This document shows, one piece after another, positions 1-7,529 of a stretch of DNA of 32,356 bases (position 1 is the stretch's first letter; every line of letters begins with the position of its first letter). Source of the stretch: Planctomycetota bacterium (GTDB taxonomy: Bacteria > Planctomycetota > Phycisphaerae > Sedimentisphaerales > UBA12454); the NCBI GenBank assembly GCA_018828825.1, contig JAHJUV010000092.1:1-32356 (forward strand). Reading direction: 5' to 3'. The notes under the pieces are model-generated. The model was given only the letters and a program-made list of their open reading frames with translations. It did not search any database and was not told where the DNA came from. A program made the position numbers and the translations under genes.

Positions 1-800
1 GTTTTGCCCGTTCTGGGCGGAGCAACTATCAGACCTCTCTGTCCTTTTCCGACAGGTGTTATAAGGTCGATAATCCGCATATTAAGCTCCTCCGGTTTGG
101 TTTCGAGTATGAATCTTTTTTCGGGATGAAGAGGCGTAAGGTCGCTGAAATTGACCTTTTCAGAAAGTCTGTCCGGCTCCTCATAGTTAATCGCCTCGAC
201 CCGCAGGAGGGCAAAATATTTTTCCGATTCTTTCGGCGGACGAATCTGACCGCTGACTACCGCACCGGTACGAATGCCGAATCTTTTTATCTGAGAAGGT
301 GAAACATATATATCGTCCGGGCTGGACAGGTAATTGTAATCGGGATTGCGCAGGAAGCCGTAACCGTCGGGCAGGACTTCGAGAACACCTTCGCCGTACA
401 TCAGGCCGTTCTGCTGGATACGCTCTTTGAGTATCTTGAAGATAAGCTCCTGCTTCTTCATACCTGTAAATTCTTTTACACCTTCTCTTTTACAGACTTC
501 GTGCAGTTCAGCCACAGTCATTCTCTGAAGGTCGGTTATATGGAGATTGCCCCGTTTGATTCGCTCGTATTTGGCGTGGGTTGACTCGTGTTCGGTCTTT
601 TTGTCCTTGTCGCCATTTTCTACAGCACCATTAGCCTGACCGTTGGCTATGGGCTTTTCGGCACCATTATTCTGCTTGGGGGCCTGCTCGGCCTGGGTCT
701 GCTGGTCGCTGTCTACCGGCTGTTCCTGGTCAACATTTTTGGAGACATTTTTGCGTTTTCTCGGCATTTTATCATCGGCTTTTGTTGTCGCCTTAGCCAT
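1..800 (-). CDS. rho: Transcription termination factor Rho, N-terminal part (runs off the window)
   Basis: Rho is the hexameric RNA-dependent ATPase that terminates transcription. The visible 266 residues begin with a polar, Lys/Gln/Asn-rich extension of about 80 residues. Next comes the Rho_N helical domain (about 86-125), then the cold-shock-like RNA-binding domain around 135-215, which contains the segment DGYGFLRNPDYNYLSSPDDIYVS. The window ends inside the ATPase core at GKGQRGLIVAPPRTGK, the Walker A region, so the C-terminal two thirds lie outside. The ATG at 800 is chosen because AGGAG stands 5 nt upstream of it. The low-complexity N-terminal extension is common in Rho from several phyla and is not itself diagnostic. 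Identity is very secure; only the total length is unknown. Confidence 0.96.
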   Translation of the reverse strand, partial: MAKATTKADDKMPRKRKNVSKNVDQEQPVDSDQQTQAEQAPKQNNGAEKPIANGQANGAVENGDKDKKTEHESTHAKYERIKRGNLHITDLQRMTVAELHEVCKREGVKEFTGMKKQELIFKILKERIQQNGLMYGEGVLEVLPDGYGFLRNPDYNYLSSPDDIYVSPSQIKRFGIRTGAVVSGQIRPPKESEKYFALLRVEAINYEEPDRLSEKVNFSDLTPLHPEKRFILETKPEELNMRIIDLITPVGKGQRGLIVAPPRTGK

Positions 801-932
801 TTTAACTCCTTTATAAAATTATTATGTGTTAAGTTCTGATATTTGTATGTTCAAAAAATAAAACGTTCTTCTCTCTGCGTCTGAACTACAGACAAACCCT
901 TCAAGGCAAAATCCCGCTCATGGAACAACCTG

Positions 933-955
933 TCCGCCACAGGCGGATAAATTTG
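933..955. repeat. Short palindromic (REP-like) repeat, copy 1
   Basis: TCCGCCACAGGCGGATAAAT is a small inverted repeat (TCCGCC/GGCGGA) followed by an AT-rich tail. Closely related units occur at 8928-8952 and 26588-26610, always between genes. It lies in the 232 nt gap between the rho start and the coaE stop, where I see no other gene or convincing promoter. Confidence 0.6.
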
Positions 956-1032
956 ATTTGCCGTCATATTATGTAAAAACTAAATGTGATTTTACACGTC
1001 CCGCTGATGCAATTACATACAATTTTAAACGC

Positions 1033-1650
1033 CTACTCTATTGATATTAAAGCGGGAAAAATCTCGCCGATCTGTTTAGTCAGCTCTGAAAGGCCATTAT
1101 TATTATCTACCATATAATGAGATATCTTTGCTTTTTTGTCCAGAGAAATTTGGAAATTTTCTCTTTTTTTTAGCTGATTTTCGTCTAAAACCCCTTTTTT
1201 TGAGGCCCTTTCGAGCTTTATCAGGCGGTCGCAATTGACAAAAATAAGCTTATCGCACCTCTTTTCCCAGCCTGCCTCCAGCAGCAAAGGGGCATCCAAA
1301 ACTATCGCCTTTACCCGACTGTCATTTTGGTATTGCGAGATTAATTCTTCGGTTCTTTTTAAGACTTTTGGGTGGACTATGGCATTTATCGCCTCGACAG
1401 AGGCCCTGTCAGTAAAAACCATTTCAGCAAGTTTTGCCCTGTCAACCCGCCCTTCGGCATCGAAAACACTGTCGCCGAACCCATTGCGAATTTGCTGTTT
1501 GACATCATCGGTCTGGAGAAACTGTTTGGCAATGGCATCGGCATCGATGACGGCACAACCTCGGTTTTCGAGCTCCTTTGCGACCGTGCTTTTGCCGGAC
1601 GCTATGCCGCCGAGTATTCCGATTACAGGTTTTTTATTCTCTTTTTGCAC
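1033..1650 (-). CDS. coaE: Dephospho-CoA kinase
   Basis: CoaE phosphorylates the 3'-hydroxyl of dephospho-CoA with ATP, the last step of coenzyme A synthesis, in the cytosol. The P-loop GGIASGKST lies near the N-terminus, followed by the LID and CoA-binding signatures typical of the family (DADAIAKQFL, VLDAPLLLEAGWEKRCD). With a GTG start at 1650 the protein is 205 aa, a normal CoaE length, and the P-loop is at the usual distance from residue 1. A farther upstream GTG at 1683 is open, but it would encode residues out of a DNA repeat (1661-1743), so I reject it. No good Shine-Dalgarno sequence precedes the GTG at 1650, possibly because the repeat has replaced the native leader. Confidence 0.93.
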   Translation of the reverse strand: MQKENKKPVIGILGGIASGKSTVAKELENRGCAVIDADAIAKQFLQTDDVKQQIRNGFGDSVFDAEGRVDRAKLAEMVFTDRASVEAINAIVHPKVLKRTEELISQYQNDSRVKAIVLDAPLLLEAGWEKRCDKLIFVNCDRLIKLERASKKGVLDENQLKKRENFQISLDKKAKISHYMVDNNNGLSELTKQIGEIFPALISIE

Positions 1651-1660
1651 GGGAAAATAA

Positions 1661-1743
1661 TAGCCACCAAGACACAAAGGCACAAAGAAAAAATATATTA
1701 CATATAAATTAAAAAACTTAGTGTCTTTGTGCCTTAGTGGCTA
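1661..1743. repeat. Large imperfect inverted repeat with internal 8-nt periodicity
   Basis: Two 27-nt arms (1661-1687 and 1717-1743) are reverse complements at 23 of 27 positions, around a 29 nt AT-rich centre. Each arm is itself built from near-tandem units of the type ACACAAAGGCACAAAG. The element lies between the tRNA-Leu gene and coaE, ends 2 nt from the tRNA 3' end and about 10 nt from the likely coaE start. Similar 'CACAAAG' units are, to my knowledge, widespread in environmental bacterial genomes, but I know of no mechanism for them. Confidence 0.7.
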
Positions 1744-1745
1744 AA

Positions 1746-1829
1746 TGCCCAGGAGAGGATTCGAACCTCCACAAGCCGAAGCTCACCAGCCCCTCAAGCT
1801 GGCGCGTCTGCCAGTTCCGCCACCTGGGC
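1746..1829 (-). tRNA. tRNA-Leu (anticodon GAG)
   Basis: On the minus strand the sequence folds as a class II tRNA. It has a 7-bp acceptor stem GCCCAGG/CCTGGGC and discriminator A. The D arm begins TGGCGGAACTGGCAGAC, which is typical of tRNA-Leu. The anticodon stem CCAGC/GCTGG closes the loop TTGAGGG (anticodon GAG, reading CUC/CUU). A long variable arm (GTGAGCTTCGGCTTGT) follows, then a T arm with TTCGAAT. CCA is not encoded. Length is 84 nt. Confidence 0.95.
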
Positions 1830-1915
1830 AAGGTTTAAGCCGCTATGTTACCGAAAAAAAGGACAGAATCAAGGGTATTTTTAAAGGCCTGATTTTAAGG
1901 AAACGCTTTTCCGTT

Positions 1916-2596
1916 CTATTCCGCCGGTCTGGTCTCGCCGAAAACAAGCTGCAGACGAGGGCTGAAAACAAAGCCGTTTGCCTTGCACAGTTCGACAATA
2001 AGCGGACTTTTTTTAATATATTCCGAAACATCCCCTGCCTGCGGCATAAGCAAAACTTTCGAGCGGTCAATGTCCTTTAAATAATCAACTATCTGGTGAA
2101 CTTCAGCGACGTCCTCTATCTTTTCTATCACAAATTTTAACTGGTAATCGTAATTTCCGACAAGTCCTTTAAGCTGGTCGATTTTTAAATATTTATCTTT
2201 GTCCTGTTGGCCGTCGCAGGCGTTGCTGGTTTTGGGGCTAATGCTCATCAGGTCGCAGGCAAGACCTGACACAAATTTAATACCCGCCGTTTCGATGGTA
2301 ATGTGAATATTATTCTCTTTCATCTTTTCGCAAAGCAGAGAAATGTGGGGACTAATCATCGGCTCGCCGCCGGTAATGACCGCGTATTTCGGCGAATGTT
2401 TCATTACTTTTTTCATTATTTCGTCGATTGACATTTTTGTCCCGGCTCTTGCATCAAGAGCATATTTGGTATCGCAGTAGTTGCACCGTAGCGGACAGCC
2501 TGCAAGTCTTATAAACACACTGGCTCTGCCGGCAAGAAGGCCTTCGCCCTGGATTGAATAGAAAATTTCAGAGATTTGGATTTCAGTGTTTTGCAT
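1916..2596 (-). CDS. queE: 7-carboxy-7-deazaguanine synthase (radical SAM)
   Basis: QueE converts 6-carboxy-tetrahydropterin to 7-carboxy-7-deazaguanine with S-adenosylmethionine and a [4Fe-4S] cluster, in the queuosine pathway. The cluster motif C-x3-C-x2-C is visible as GCPLRCNYCDT (C34, C38, C41 from the chosen start), preceded by the family signature FYSIQGEGLLAGR. TGGEPMI matches the SAM-binding GGE motif. The ATG at 2596 is preferred over an upstream in-frame start at 2629 because the upstream extension would sit deep inside queC. With the chosen start the two genes still overlap by 14 nt, which suggests translational coupling behind queC. Length is 226 aa, as expected. Confidence 0.93.
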   Translation of the reverse strand: MQNTEIQISEIFYSIQGEGLLAGRASVFIRLAGCPLRCNYCDTKYALDARAGTKMSIDEIMKKVMKHSPKYAVITGGEPMISPHISLLCEKMKENNIHITIETAGIKFVSGLACDLMSISPKTSNACDGQQDKDKYLKIDQLKGLVGNYDYQLKFVIEKIEDVAEVHQIVDYLKDIDRSKVLLMPQAGDVSEYIKKSPLIVELCKANGFVFSPRLQLVFGETRPAE

Positions 2597-3281
2597 ATTT
2601 GAGGGGGTCTTTAAGGCGAGCCTGTGCAAAGCCCTTTAGTCGCAATTGACAGGAATCGCATCTGCCGCAGGATTTGCCGCCTTTGGCGGGATTATAACAG
2701 CTATGAGTCAGGGCATAATTAACACCGAGGCGGGTGCCGGTTTTGACGATTTGCGATTTCGACATTTTTATAATCGGAGTATGGATTTTAAACGTGCCTT
2801 TTTTCTGTACCGTCGCCGCTGTGGCGAGATTGGCCAATTTTTCAAAGGCGGAAATATATTCGGCTCGACAATCGGGATAGCCGCTGTAGTCGGTCGCGTT
2901 TACGCCGATGAATATATCGAAAGCACTAATCGATTCGGCAAAGGCAAGGGCGAAGCTTAAAAATATCGTGTTCCTTGCCGGGACATAGGTAACAGGTATT
3001 TGGGAATGATTAATGTCCCTATCGAGCGGGATATCGATTGATTTGTCCGTCAGGGCCGAATTGGCGAAAACCGTAGGGTTAATGTCAACAATCTTATGCT
3101 GAACGGTGCCGATGTGTTTGGCGATTTTTTTGGCGGCTTTGAGCTCGACACTGTGCCGCTGGCCGTAATGAAAAGTCAGGGCAAAGCATTTGAAACCTTT
3201 GCTCTTTGCGATGGCCAGGGTCGTTGCTGAATCCAGCCCGCCGCTGAGCAGAACAACTGCTTTTTTGACCTTTTTCGCCAT
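2583..3281 (-). CDS. queC: 7-cyano-7-deazaguanine (preQ0) synthase
   Basis: QueC makes preQ0 from 7-carboxy-7-deazaguanine, ammonia and ATP, directly after QueE. The PP-loop ATP site SGGLDS is at residues 13-18. The structural zinc site at the C-terminus is complete: C195, C205, C208 and C211 (SCGRCDSC). Length is 232 aa. GGAG precedes the ATG at 3281 by about 12 nt. The gene is upstream of and overlaps queE on the minus strand, and is divergent from queF, so the promoters of both directions must lie in 3282-3357 (or, for queF, in the inserted cassette). Confidence 0.95.
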   Translation of the reverse strand: MAKKVKKAVVLLSGGLDSATTLAIAKSKGFKCFALTFHYGQRHSVELKAAKKIAKHIGTVQHKIVDINPTVFANSALTDKSIDIPLDRDINHSQIPVTYVPARNTIFLSFALAFAESISAFDIFIGVNATDYSGYPDCRAEYISAFEKLANLATAATVQKKGTFKIHTPIIKMSKSQIVKTGTRLGVNYALTHSCYNPAKGGKSCGRCDSCQLRLKGFAQARLKDPLKYAKH

Positions 3282-3363
3282 AAATTCGATATTACTCCAC
3301 TTGCCAATATCAGGAAATTATATTATAGTATCACCGCTTAATTATAAAGACAAATTGATGAGT

Positions 3364-3689
3364 CCCGCACCTTCTAAATATTCAATGTACCAGGTGCATC
3401 TTTTAAAGAGTCAAAAGAATAATAGTTTGTATATCGGATATACCAAAGATATAAAACAAAGATTAGAAAAGCACAATGCAGGTCTGGTTGAATATATCAG
3501 AAAATACCTGCCTTGGACGTTAATATATTATGAAAGCTTTATTTCCTTGGAAGATGCCAAGAAACGAGAAAAATCTTTAAAATATTTTGGAAAAGCATAT
3601 AGTCAGTTAAAAAATAGAATTTCGTCAAGTTTAAAGAAAGTTGAACCCTGTTCAGTAGTGTTGCGGGATGAATAAAAAGAAGGTGCGGG
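3364..3689 (+). mobile_element. Putative mobile cassette carrying a GIY-YIG nuclease gene
   Basis: The segment is bounded by perfect 12-nt inverted ends, CCCGCACCTTCT at 3364-3375 and AGAAGGTGCGGG at 3678-3689. It is flanked on both outer sides by the direct repeat ATGAGT (3358-3363 and 3690-3695), as expected for a target-site duplication. Inside it is a single small GIY-YIG gene. The right-hand copy of ATGAGT contains the queF start codon, and the right end supplies AGAAGG 6 nt before it. Removing the segment plus one repeat would leave an uninterrupted queC-queF divergent region. That it moved as a unit is inference from these repeats. No transposase is present. Confidence 0.55.
3385..3675 (+). 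CDS. Small GIY-YIG nuclease domain protein
   Basis: This 96-aa protein is essentially a bare GIY-YIG (URI) domain. It begins YQVHLLKSQKNNSLYIGYT, where LYIGYT is the second half of the GIY-YIG motif. It continues with KQRLEKHNAG (the catalytic Arg helix), then YYESF and DAKKREKSLKYFGKAYSQLK. Proteins of this kind are annotated as UvrC-like or 'excinuclease subunit C' in many genomes, but they lack the rest of UvrC; the family's biological role is not established. An in-frame ATG at 3358 would add nine residues, but it lies outside the left inverted repeat, so I choose 3385. The last 15 residues run into a partial copy of the right end of the cassette. Shine-Dalgarno support is weak for both starts. 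Confidence 0.85.
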   Translation: MYQVHLLKSQKNNSLYIGYTKDIKQRLEKHNAGLVEYIRKYLPWTLIYYESFISLEDAKKREKSLKYFGKAYSQLKNRISSSLKKVEPCSVVLRDE

Positions 3690-4034
3690 ATGAGTGAGCC
3701 GAAAATAGAGCTTTTTGACAACCCGCGGCCGGGCCGTGAATATACGATTACCATTCACTGTCCGGAATTTACCAGCCTGTGTCCGAAAACGGGCCAGCCG
3801 GACTTCGGCGAAATAATCATCGATTACTGTCCGGATAAAAAATGTGTCGAGCTGAAAAGTCTCAAATTCTATATGCAGAGTTTCAGGAATAAAGGCATTT
3901 TTTACGAGGCCCTTACGAACCAGATACTCGACGAGCTTGTCTCGTCCTGCAAACCTGCGCGTATGAAAGTAACGTCGAAATTCACGCCGCGAGGCGGCAT
4001 TACTACAGAAATTTCGGCTCAATATCCAGCTTAA
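3690..4034 (+). CDS. queF: NADPH-dependent preQ0 reductase (short, YkvM type)
   Basis: QueF reduces the nitrile of preQ0 to the amine of preQ1, the step following QueC. At 114 aa it is a slightly short unimodular (YkvM-type) enzyme. The nucleophile region FTSLCPKTGQPDFG is intact, with C31 for the thioimide and D38. VELKSLKFYMQSFRNKG is the substrate-binding stretch and SKFTPRGGI the C-terminal signature. The glutamate that contacts the base is present (E73), but the preceding residue, His in the Bacillus subtilis enzyme as I recall it, is Tyr here (IFYE). AGAAGG lies 6 nt before the ATG, inside the right end of the GIY-YIG cassette. Confidence 0.93.
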   Translation: MSEPKIELFDNPRPGREYTITIHCPEFTSLCPKTGQPDFGEIIIDYCPDKKCVELKSLKFYMQSFRNKGIFYEALTNQILDELVSSCKPARMKVTSKFTPRGGITTEISAQYPA

Positions 4035-4051
4035 GGAAGGAGGCGCCAAAT

Positions 4052-4549
4052 ATGTCAATTTCTTTCCATTGTGAATGCTGTAAAAAGAAAATTGTCGCGC
4101 CTGATGACGCAGGCGGCAAATGGGGCAAATGTCCCTACTGCAACCATCGCTGCTATGTGCCCTTACCAGAAAACGAAGGCGATGAAGAATTGAAGCTGAC
4201 CCCGGTAGATGAAACCCAGGAAAAGCAATACGAGCAGATGATGAAGGAAACCCACAATATTACCGAATCGCTTCTGCACGAAACGAAAGAACCGGACGAT
4301 ACCGACACGCCCAAAAATGCGAATGAAAAAGACCTTGCTGCTCTAATAGTCAGATATCTCAGACTAATGGCCGACGGTTCGCTTGACGAGGCCCGCAAAG
4401 TCGCCGAGCAAATTATGGTCAATAAGGCCTCGGCAAAAACAGCCCTCGAAAACCTTTTAAAACAGAAAAGACCTGCTGCCCAACTGCAGGACATACCACA
4501 GAAGGTCCTTGAAGGCTTTATCAAAACTATGCTCGCAAAAATCAATTAA
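4052..4549 (+). CDS. Zinc-ribbon protein of unknown function
   Basis: I do not recognise a named family. The first 38 residues form a zinc-ribbon-like module: C7/C10 (CECC) and C27/C30 (CPYC), with another Cys at 34. An acidic, low-complexity linker (residues 40-90, rich in Glu, Asp and Thr) follows, then a helical C-terminal half (KDLAALIVRYLRLMADGSLDEARKVAEQI...) ending near VLEGFIKTMLAKIN. No membrane segment or signal is present. AAGGAGG precedes the ATG by 8 nt, 17 nt after the queF stop, so it is probably cotranscribed with queF. Planctomycete genomes contain many zinc-ribbon proteins with such N-termini; a link to queuosine is not implied. Confidence 0.75.
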   Translation: MSISFHCECCKKKIVAPDDAGGKWGKCPYCNHRCYVPLPENEGDEELKLTPVDETQEKQYEQMMKETHNITESLLHETKEPDDTDTPKNANEKDLAALIVRYLRLMADGSLDEARKVAEQIMVNKASAKTALENLLKQKRPAAQLQDIPQKVLEGFIKTMLAKIN

Positions 4550-4559
4550 AGGGGAAACA

Positions 4560-4691
4560 AAATGTCTCGAAACCGGCTCAAGTAAGGAGCAAATTCTCGA
4601 AGCAGCATCGGTGGCGGTAGTAATGGGCGGCGGGCCGGCCTATATGTACGTCATTGAAGTTATGGACGCTTTAGAGGCATTGGGACAGTAA
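4560..4691 (+). pseudogene. C-terminal remnant of a carboxymuconolactone decarboxylase (AhpD-like) family protein
   Basis: The 43 residues KCLETGSSKEQILEAASVAVV followed by MGGGPAYMYVIEVMDALEALGQ match the C-terminal half of short CMD/AhpD-fold proteins, whose CxxC active-site half would normally precede them. Here nothing of the N-terminal half is present. A well-placed AAGGGG and ATG (4562) sit exactly at the point where homology begins, but in a different frame, and translation from that ATG stops after seven codons. This fits an internal deletion that joined the original start to the tail. An in-frame TTG at 4509 exists but lies in the upstream gene. Probably not functional. Confidence 0.7.
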
Positions 4692-4695
4692 GAAA

Positions 4696-5619
4696 TTATC
4701 CCCGGTTTCTTTTACAGATAAGTGCGTTTCTCCTGATTCGCCGAAAACCGGTGCGTTTCATCGGTGAATTTGCCGTGAAATTTTCAAAATCCGCTTTCGA
4801 CCAATTCAGGACATTATCTATTTCAAACTTGACCTTTCGTGCCGTAAAACCATATTTTTGCTTTTTACCCAAAGGAGCTTTTTCGTTATAAGGACAAACC
4901 ATCAAACACTGTTCGCAGCCGAAAAGATGAGAATCCATCTTGTCTTTCAGTTCGGGACTTATCCTGCCCTTATGCTCAATCGTAAGATAGCTTATACATC
5001 TGCGGGCATCAAATTGTCCATCCGCCAAAGCACCGGTCGGACAGGCATCGATACATTTTCGGCAGTTTTCGCAGGACAGTCCTTCGATGGGTTTGTCCGG
5101 CTTTAACGGCAGATTGGTTATAAGCTCGCCAAGCAGTAAAAACGAGCCGAGTTTCGGATTGATAAGCAAACTGTTTTTTCCTATGAATCCCAAACCGGCC
5201 CGCACCGCCAAAGCCTTTTCCGCGAGCGGCGAAGAATCGACGCATATCTTGAATTTCAGATTTTTATCTCTGCTTTTCAGGAAATCGGCAAGGACGCGAA
5301 GTTTTTCCTTTATGAATTTATGATAATCGGGATAGAGGGCATAAGAAGCGATTTCGAGCGAGTTTTTGGAGGCAGGCTGCGGCAGTTTATAATTAATTGC
5401 GACGCATATTACGGATTTCACACCCGGCAGAATAGAAACAGGACTGAACCGCTGTTCGATATTCCCGGCCAAGTAATCCATTTGGCCGTTACGGCCTGCA
5501 TTGAGCCATTTTTTGTATTCTTTGATTTGCCCCGAGTCGATGTCTTTTGCGGAAGTTATGCCTGCAAGGTCAAAGCCCAGCGAAAAGGCTTTCTGCTTTA
5601 TTTCCTTTTCGAATCCCAT
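4696..5619 (-). CDS. queG: Epoxyqueuosine reductase
   Basis: QueG reduces epoxyqueuosine to queuosine in tRNA, the final step of the pathway, using cobalamin and two [4Fe-4S] clusters. Cluster ligands are visible as CENCRKCIDACPTGAL (C183, C186, C189, C193) and CEQCLMVCPYNE (C235, C238, C242), with an additional C208. The catalytic Asp of the family is D128 in VDSSPLAEKALAVRAGLGFIGKN. Length is 307 aa, slightly short, lacking the C-terminal HEAT-like extension of the longest forms. It follows dapF by 6 nt and is probably cotranscribed with it; it converges on the CMD remnant with only 4 nt between. Confidence 0.94.
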   Translation of the reverse strand: MGFEKEIKQKAFSLGFDLAGITSAKDIDSGQIKEYKKWLNAGRNGQMDYLAGNIEQRFSPVSILPGVKSVICVAINYKLPQPASKNSLEIASYALYPDYHKFIKEKLRVLADFLKSRDKNLKFKICVDSSPLAEKALAVRAGLGFIGKNSLLINPKLGSFLLLGELITNLPLKPDKPIEGLSCENCRKCIDACPTGALADGQFDARRCISYLTIEHKGRISPELKDKMDSHLFGCEQCLMVCPYNEKAPLGKKQKYGFTARKVKFEIDNVLNWSKADFENFTANSPMKRTGFRRIRRNALICKRNRG

Positions 5620-5625
5620 TGCTTT

Positions 5626-6471
5626 TCAGCTTATCGGCCAATCGCCGGTGAAAACTTCCGCCGCCGGACCTGTCATATAAACGCAGTTATCTTCCTGCGA
5701 CCATTCGAGCCGAAGATCTCCGCCGGGCAGATGGGCCGTAACACCCCTGCCGCATCTGTCTGTAAGAACAGCGGCCGCGCAGCAGGCGCTTGCGCCTGTA
5801 CCGCAGGCAAGAGTAATGCCGCTGCCCCTTTCCCAAGTCCGCATCGTAAATTCTTTTCGCGAATCGACCCTGACGAAGTGGGCGTTTACCCTCTCTGGGA
5901 AAAGCTCGTGATGTTCGATAACCGGCCCGACTTTTTCAAGATTAACCGCGTCCAAATCGTCAACGAAAAATACCACGTGGGGATTTCCCATCGAAACGCA
6001 CGTCATCAGCATACGCTGACCACCGACGTCTATGGCCGCTTCGATTACACTGTCTCCGTCGATGGCCACCGGAATTTTCGCAGGTTCGAGAATCGGCCGG
6101 CCCATATTGACACGGATTTGTTCGACTTTGTCTTTTTTGTCAATCTCAAGTCCGAGGGTAAGTACGCCCCTGCCGGTCTCGACTGTCATAGCCGAATTTT
6201 TGCTTTTTACGAGTTTGTGCTCGTAAGCGTATTTGGCGACGCACCGGATTCCGTTGCCGCACATTTGTGCTTCGGAGCCGTCGGCGTTGAAAATTCTCAT
6301 TTTCACGTCCGCTATTTCAGACGGGCATATCAGAATCAGGCCATCGCCGCCGATGCCGCGGTGGCGGTCGCTTATAACAGGCGAGATTTTCTCCGGGCCG
6401 ACTACTTTTTCTTCAAAGCAGTTGACAAAAATATAATCGTTGCCCAATCCGTGCATCTTTGTAAAACGCAT
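5626..6471 (-). CDS. dapF: Diaminopimelate epimerase
   Basis: DapF interconverts LL- and meso-diaminopimelate, the precursor of lysine and of peptidoglycan cross-links. The two catalytic cysteines are both present: C71 in MCGNGIRC and C223 in ACGTGASACC. The N-terminus MRFTKMHGLGNDYIF is the classical start. Length is 281 aa. GAGG stands 5 nt before the ATG. Presence of a meso-DAP enzyme agrees with the L,D-transpeptidase further on in the window and indicates a conventional peptidoglycan wall. First gene of a probable dapF-queG pair. Confidence 0.97.
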   Translation of the reverse strand: MRFTKMHGLGNDYIFVNCFEEKVVGPEKISPVISDRHRGIGGDGLILICPSEIADVKMRIFNADGSEAQMCGNGIRCVAKYAYEHKLVKSKNSAMTVETGRGVLTLGLEIDKKDKVEQIRVNMGRPILEPAKIPVAIDGDSVIEAAIDVGGQRMLMTCVSMGNPHVVFFVDDLDAVNLEKVGPVIEHHELFPERVNAHFVRVDSRKEFTMRTWERGSGITLACGTGASACCAAAVLTDRCGRGVTAHLPGGDLRLEWSQEDNCVYMTGPAAEVFTGDWPIS

Positions 6472-6590
6472 ATAACCCTCAAAATTGACAGACTTTCAAC
6501 ACATTAAAATACTAAAAATGCTGGAAAAATAAAGATTATTTTCAAACTTTCCCCCTCCTCTGGTCCCCGGTGCGGCAAACTTGAAATGTG

Positions 6591-7379
6591 CTATTTGGGG
6601 GCAAACTCCTTTTTGCGCGTTTCCATCTGTGCCTTGAGCCTTGCGATAATGGAAGAGTGCATCTGCGAAACTCTCGATTCGGACAAATCGAGGGTCGCGC
6701 CTATTTCCTTCATAGTCATTTCCTCATAGTAATAGAGAACCAGGATGAGCCTTTCGGCCCTGCTCAAGCCTTTGGTTAAAAGGCCCTTGAGGTCCCGCTT
6801 CTGTGCCTCAGTCATCGGGTCTTCGCTCTTTTTGTCCTCGATTACATCTATCTCACAGATATCGTTGTCGCCGTTGAAATCAAGACTCGTGCTAAGCGAT
6901 ACAAGGCCGGTAGCACTTGCGTCCCGCTGGAGACGGCGAAAATCTTCCATATTAAGTTCAAGCTCACTTGCGATTTCCTGTTCTGTCGGGACCCTGCCCA
7001 GATGAGCTTCAAGCGTTCTTGTAGCGTTTCCGAGCTGGTGCGCCCTTGCCCTGACCAGACGCGGCACCCAATCCATACTCCGCAGCTCATCAAGAATAGC
7101 GCCTCTTACACGCGGCGTGCAGTATGTGGCGAATTTCACCCCTCTTTTCGGGTCGAATGCATCTATCGCATCCATTAATCCGAATATGCCGGCACTGATA
7201 AGGTCGTCAACTTCCACCTTGTCCGGCAGTTTGACATATATACGTTCCGCCGTGTATTTGACCAGCGGCAGATAATACTCCATCAGTTTGTTTCGCAGCT
7301 CTTCAGACCGCTTCTTAAAAAACTTTTTCCATATGGCATCAATATCGATTTCTGCTGCTGCTTTTTTTGTTGCCGGCAT
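6591..7379 (-). CDS. fliA: Flagellar sigma factor FliA (sigma-28)
   Basis: FliA directs RNA polymerase to late flagellar promoters. The protein (262 aa from the chosen start) has region 2 (LVKYTAERIYVKLPDKVEVDDLISAGIFGLMDAIDAFDPKRGVKFATYCTPRVRGAILDELR), region 3 (ATRTLEAHLGRVPTEQEIASEL) and a region 4 helix-turn-helix ending ESRVSQMHSSII. The ATG at 7379 is chosen because GGAGG stands 8 nt upstream of it; the ATG at 7385 would be too close. An unusually polar insert (SLDFNGDNDICEIDVIEDKKSEDP) separates regions 3 and 4, which is normal for the family. It lies 90 nt downstream of flhG, a classic gene pairing. Confidence 0.95.
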   Translation of the reverse strand: MPATKKAAAEIDIDAIWKKFFKKRSEELRNKLMEYYLPLVKYTAERIYVKLPDKVEVDDLISAGIFGLMDAIDAFDPKRGVKFATYCTPRVRGAILDELRSMDWVPRLVRARAHQLGNATRTLEAHLGRVPTEQEIASELELNMEDFRRLQRDASATGLVSLSTSLDFNGDNDICEIDVIEDKKSEDPMTEAQKRDLKGLLTKGLSRAERLILVLYYYEEMTMKEIGATLDLSESRVSQMHSSIIARLKAQMETRKKEFAPK

Positions 7380-7529
7380 TTGCATATCCTCCAAAAATTT
7401 CGGACGGCCATAAGGTCCTATAAGCCGCCAAAAACACAATTAAGTTCGTTCAAGATGTATCGTTTAAACCGAATTTAACGCCTTTAACGCCTACTTTTAT
7501 ATATCGACCCTTTAAAAAGGGCTGTTTAA

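Noticed and set aside
588..839. Open frame for a hydrophobic 83-aa protein on the plus strand
   Set aside because: It is the antisense of the rho 5' end; the rho frame is unmistakable.
5320..6507. Long 395-codon plus-strand frame
   Set aside because: It is antisense to dapF and queG, both certain from catalytic motifs; it has no recognisable domain.
7500..7529. CCCTTTAAAAAGGG hairpin downstream of flhG as a terminator
   Set aside because: On the relevant strand no T-run follows it and fliA lies just beyond.
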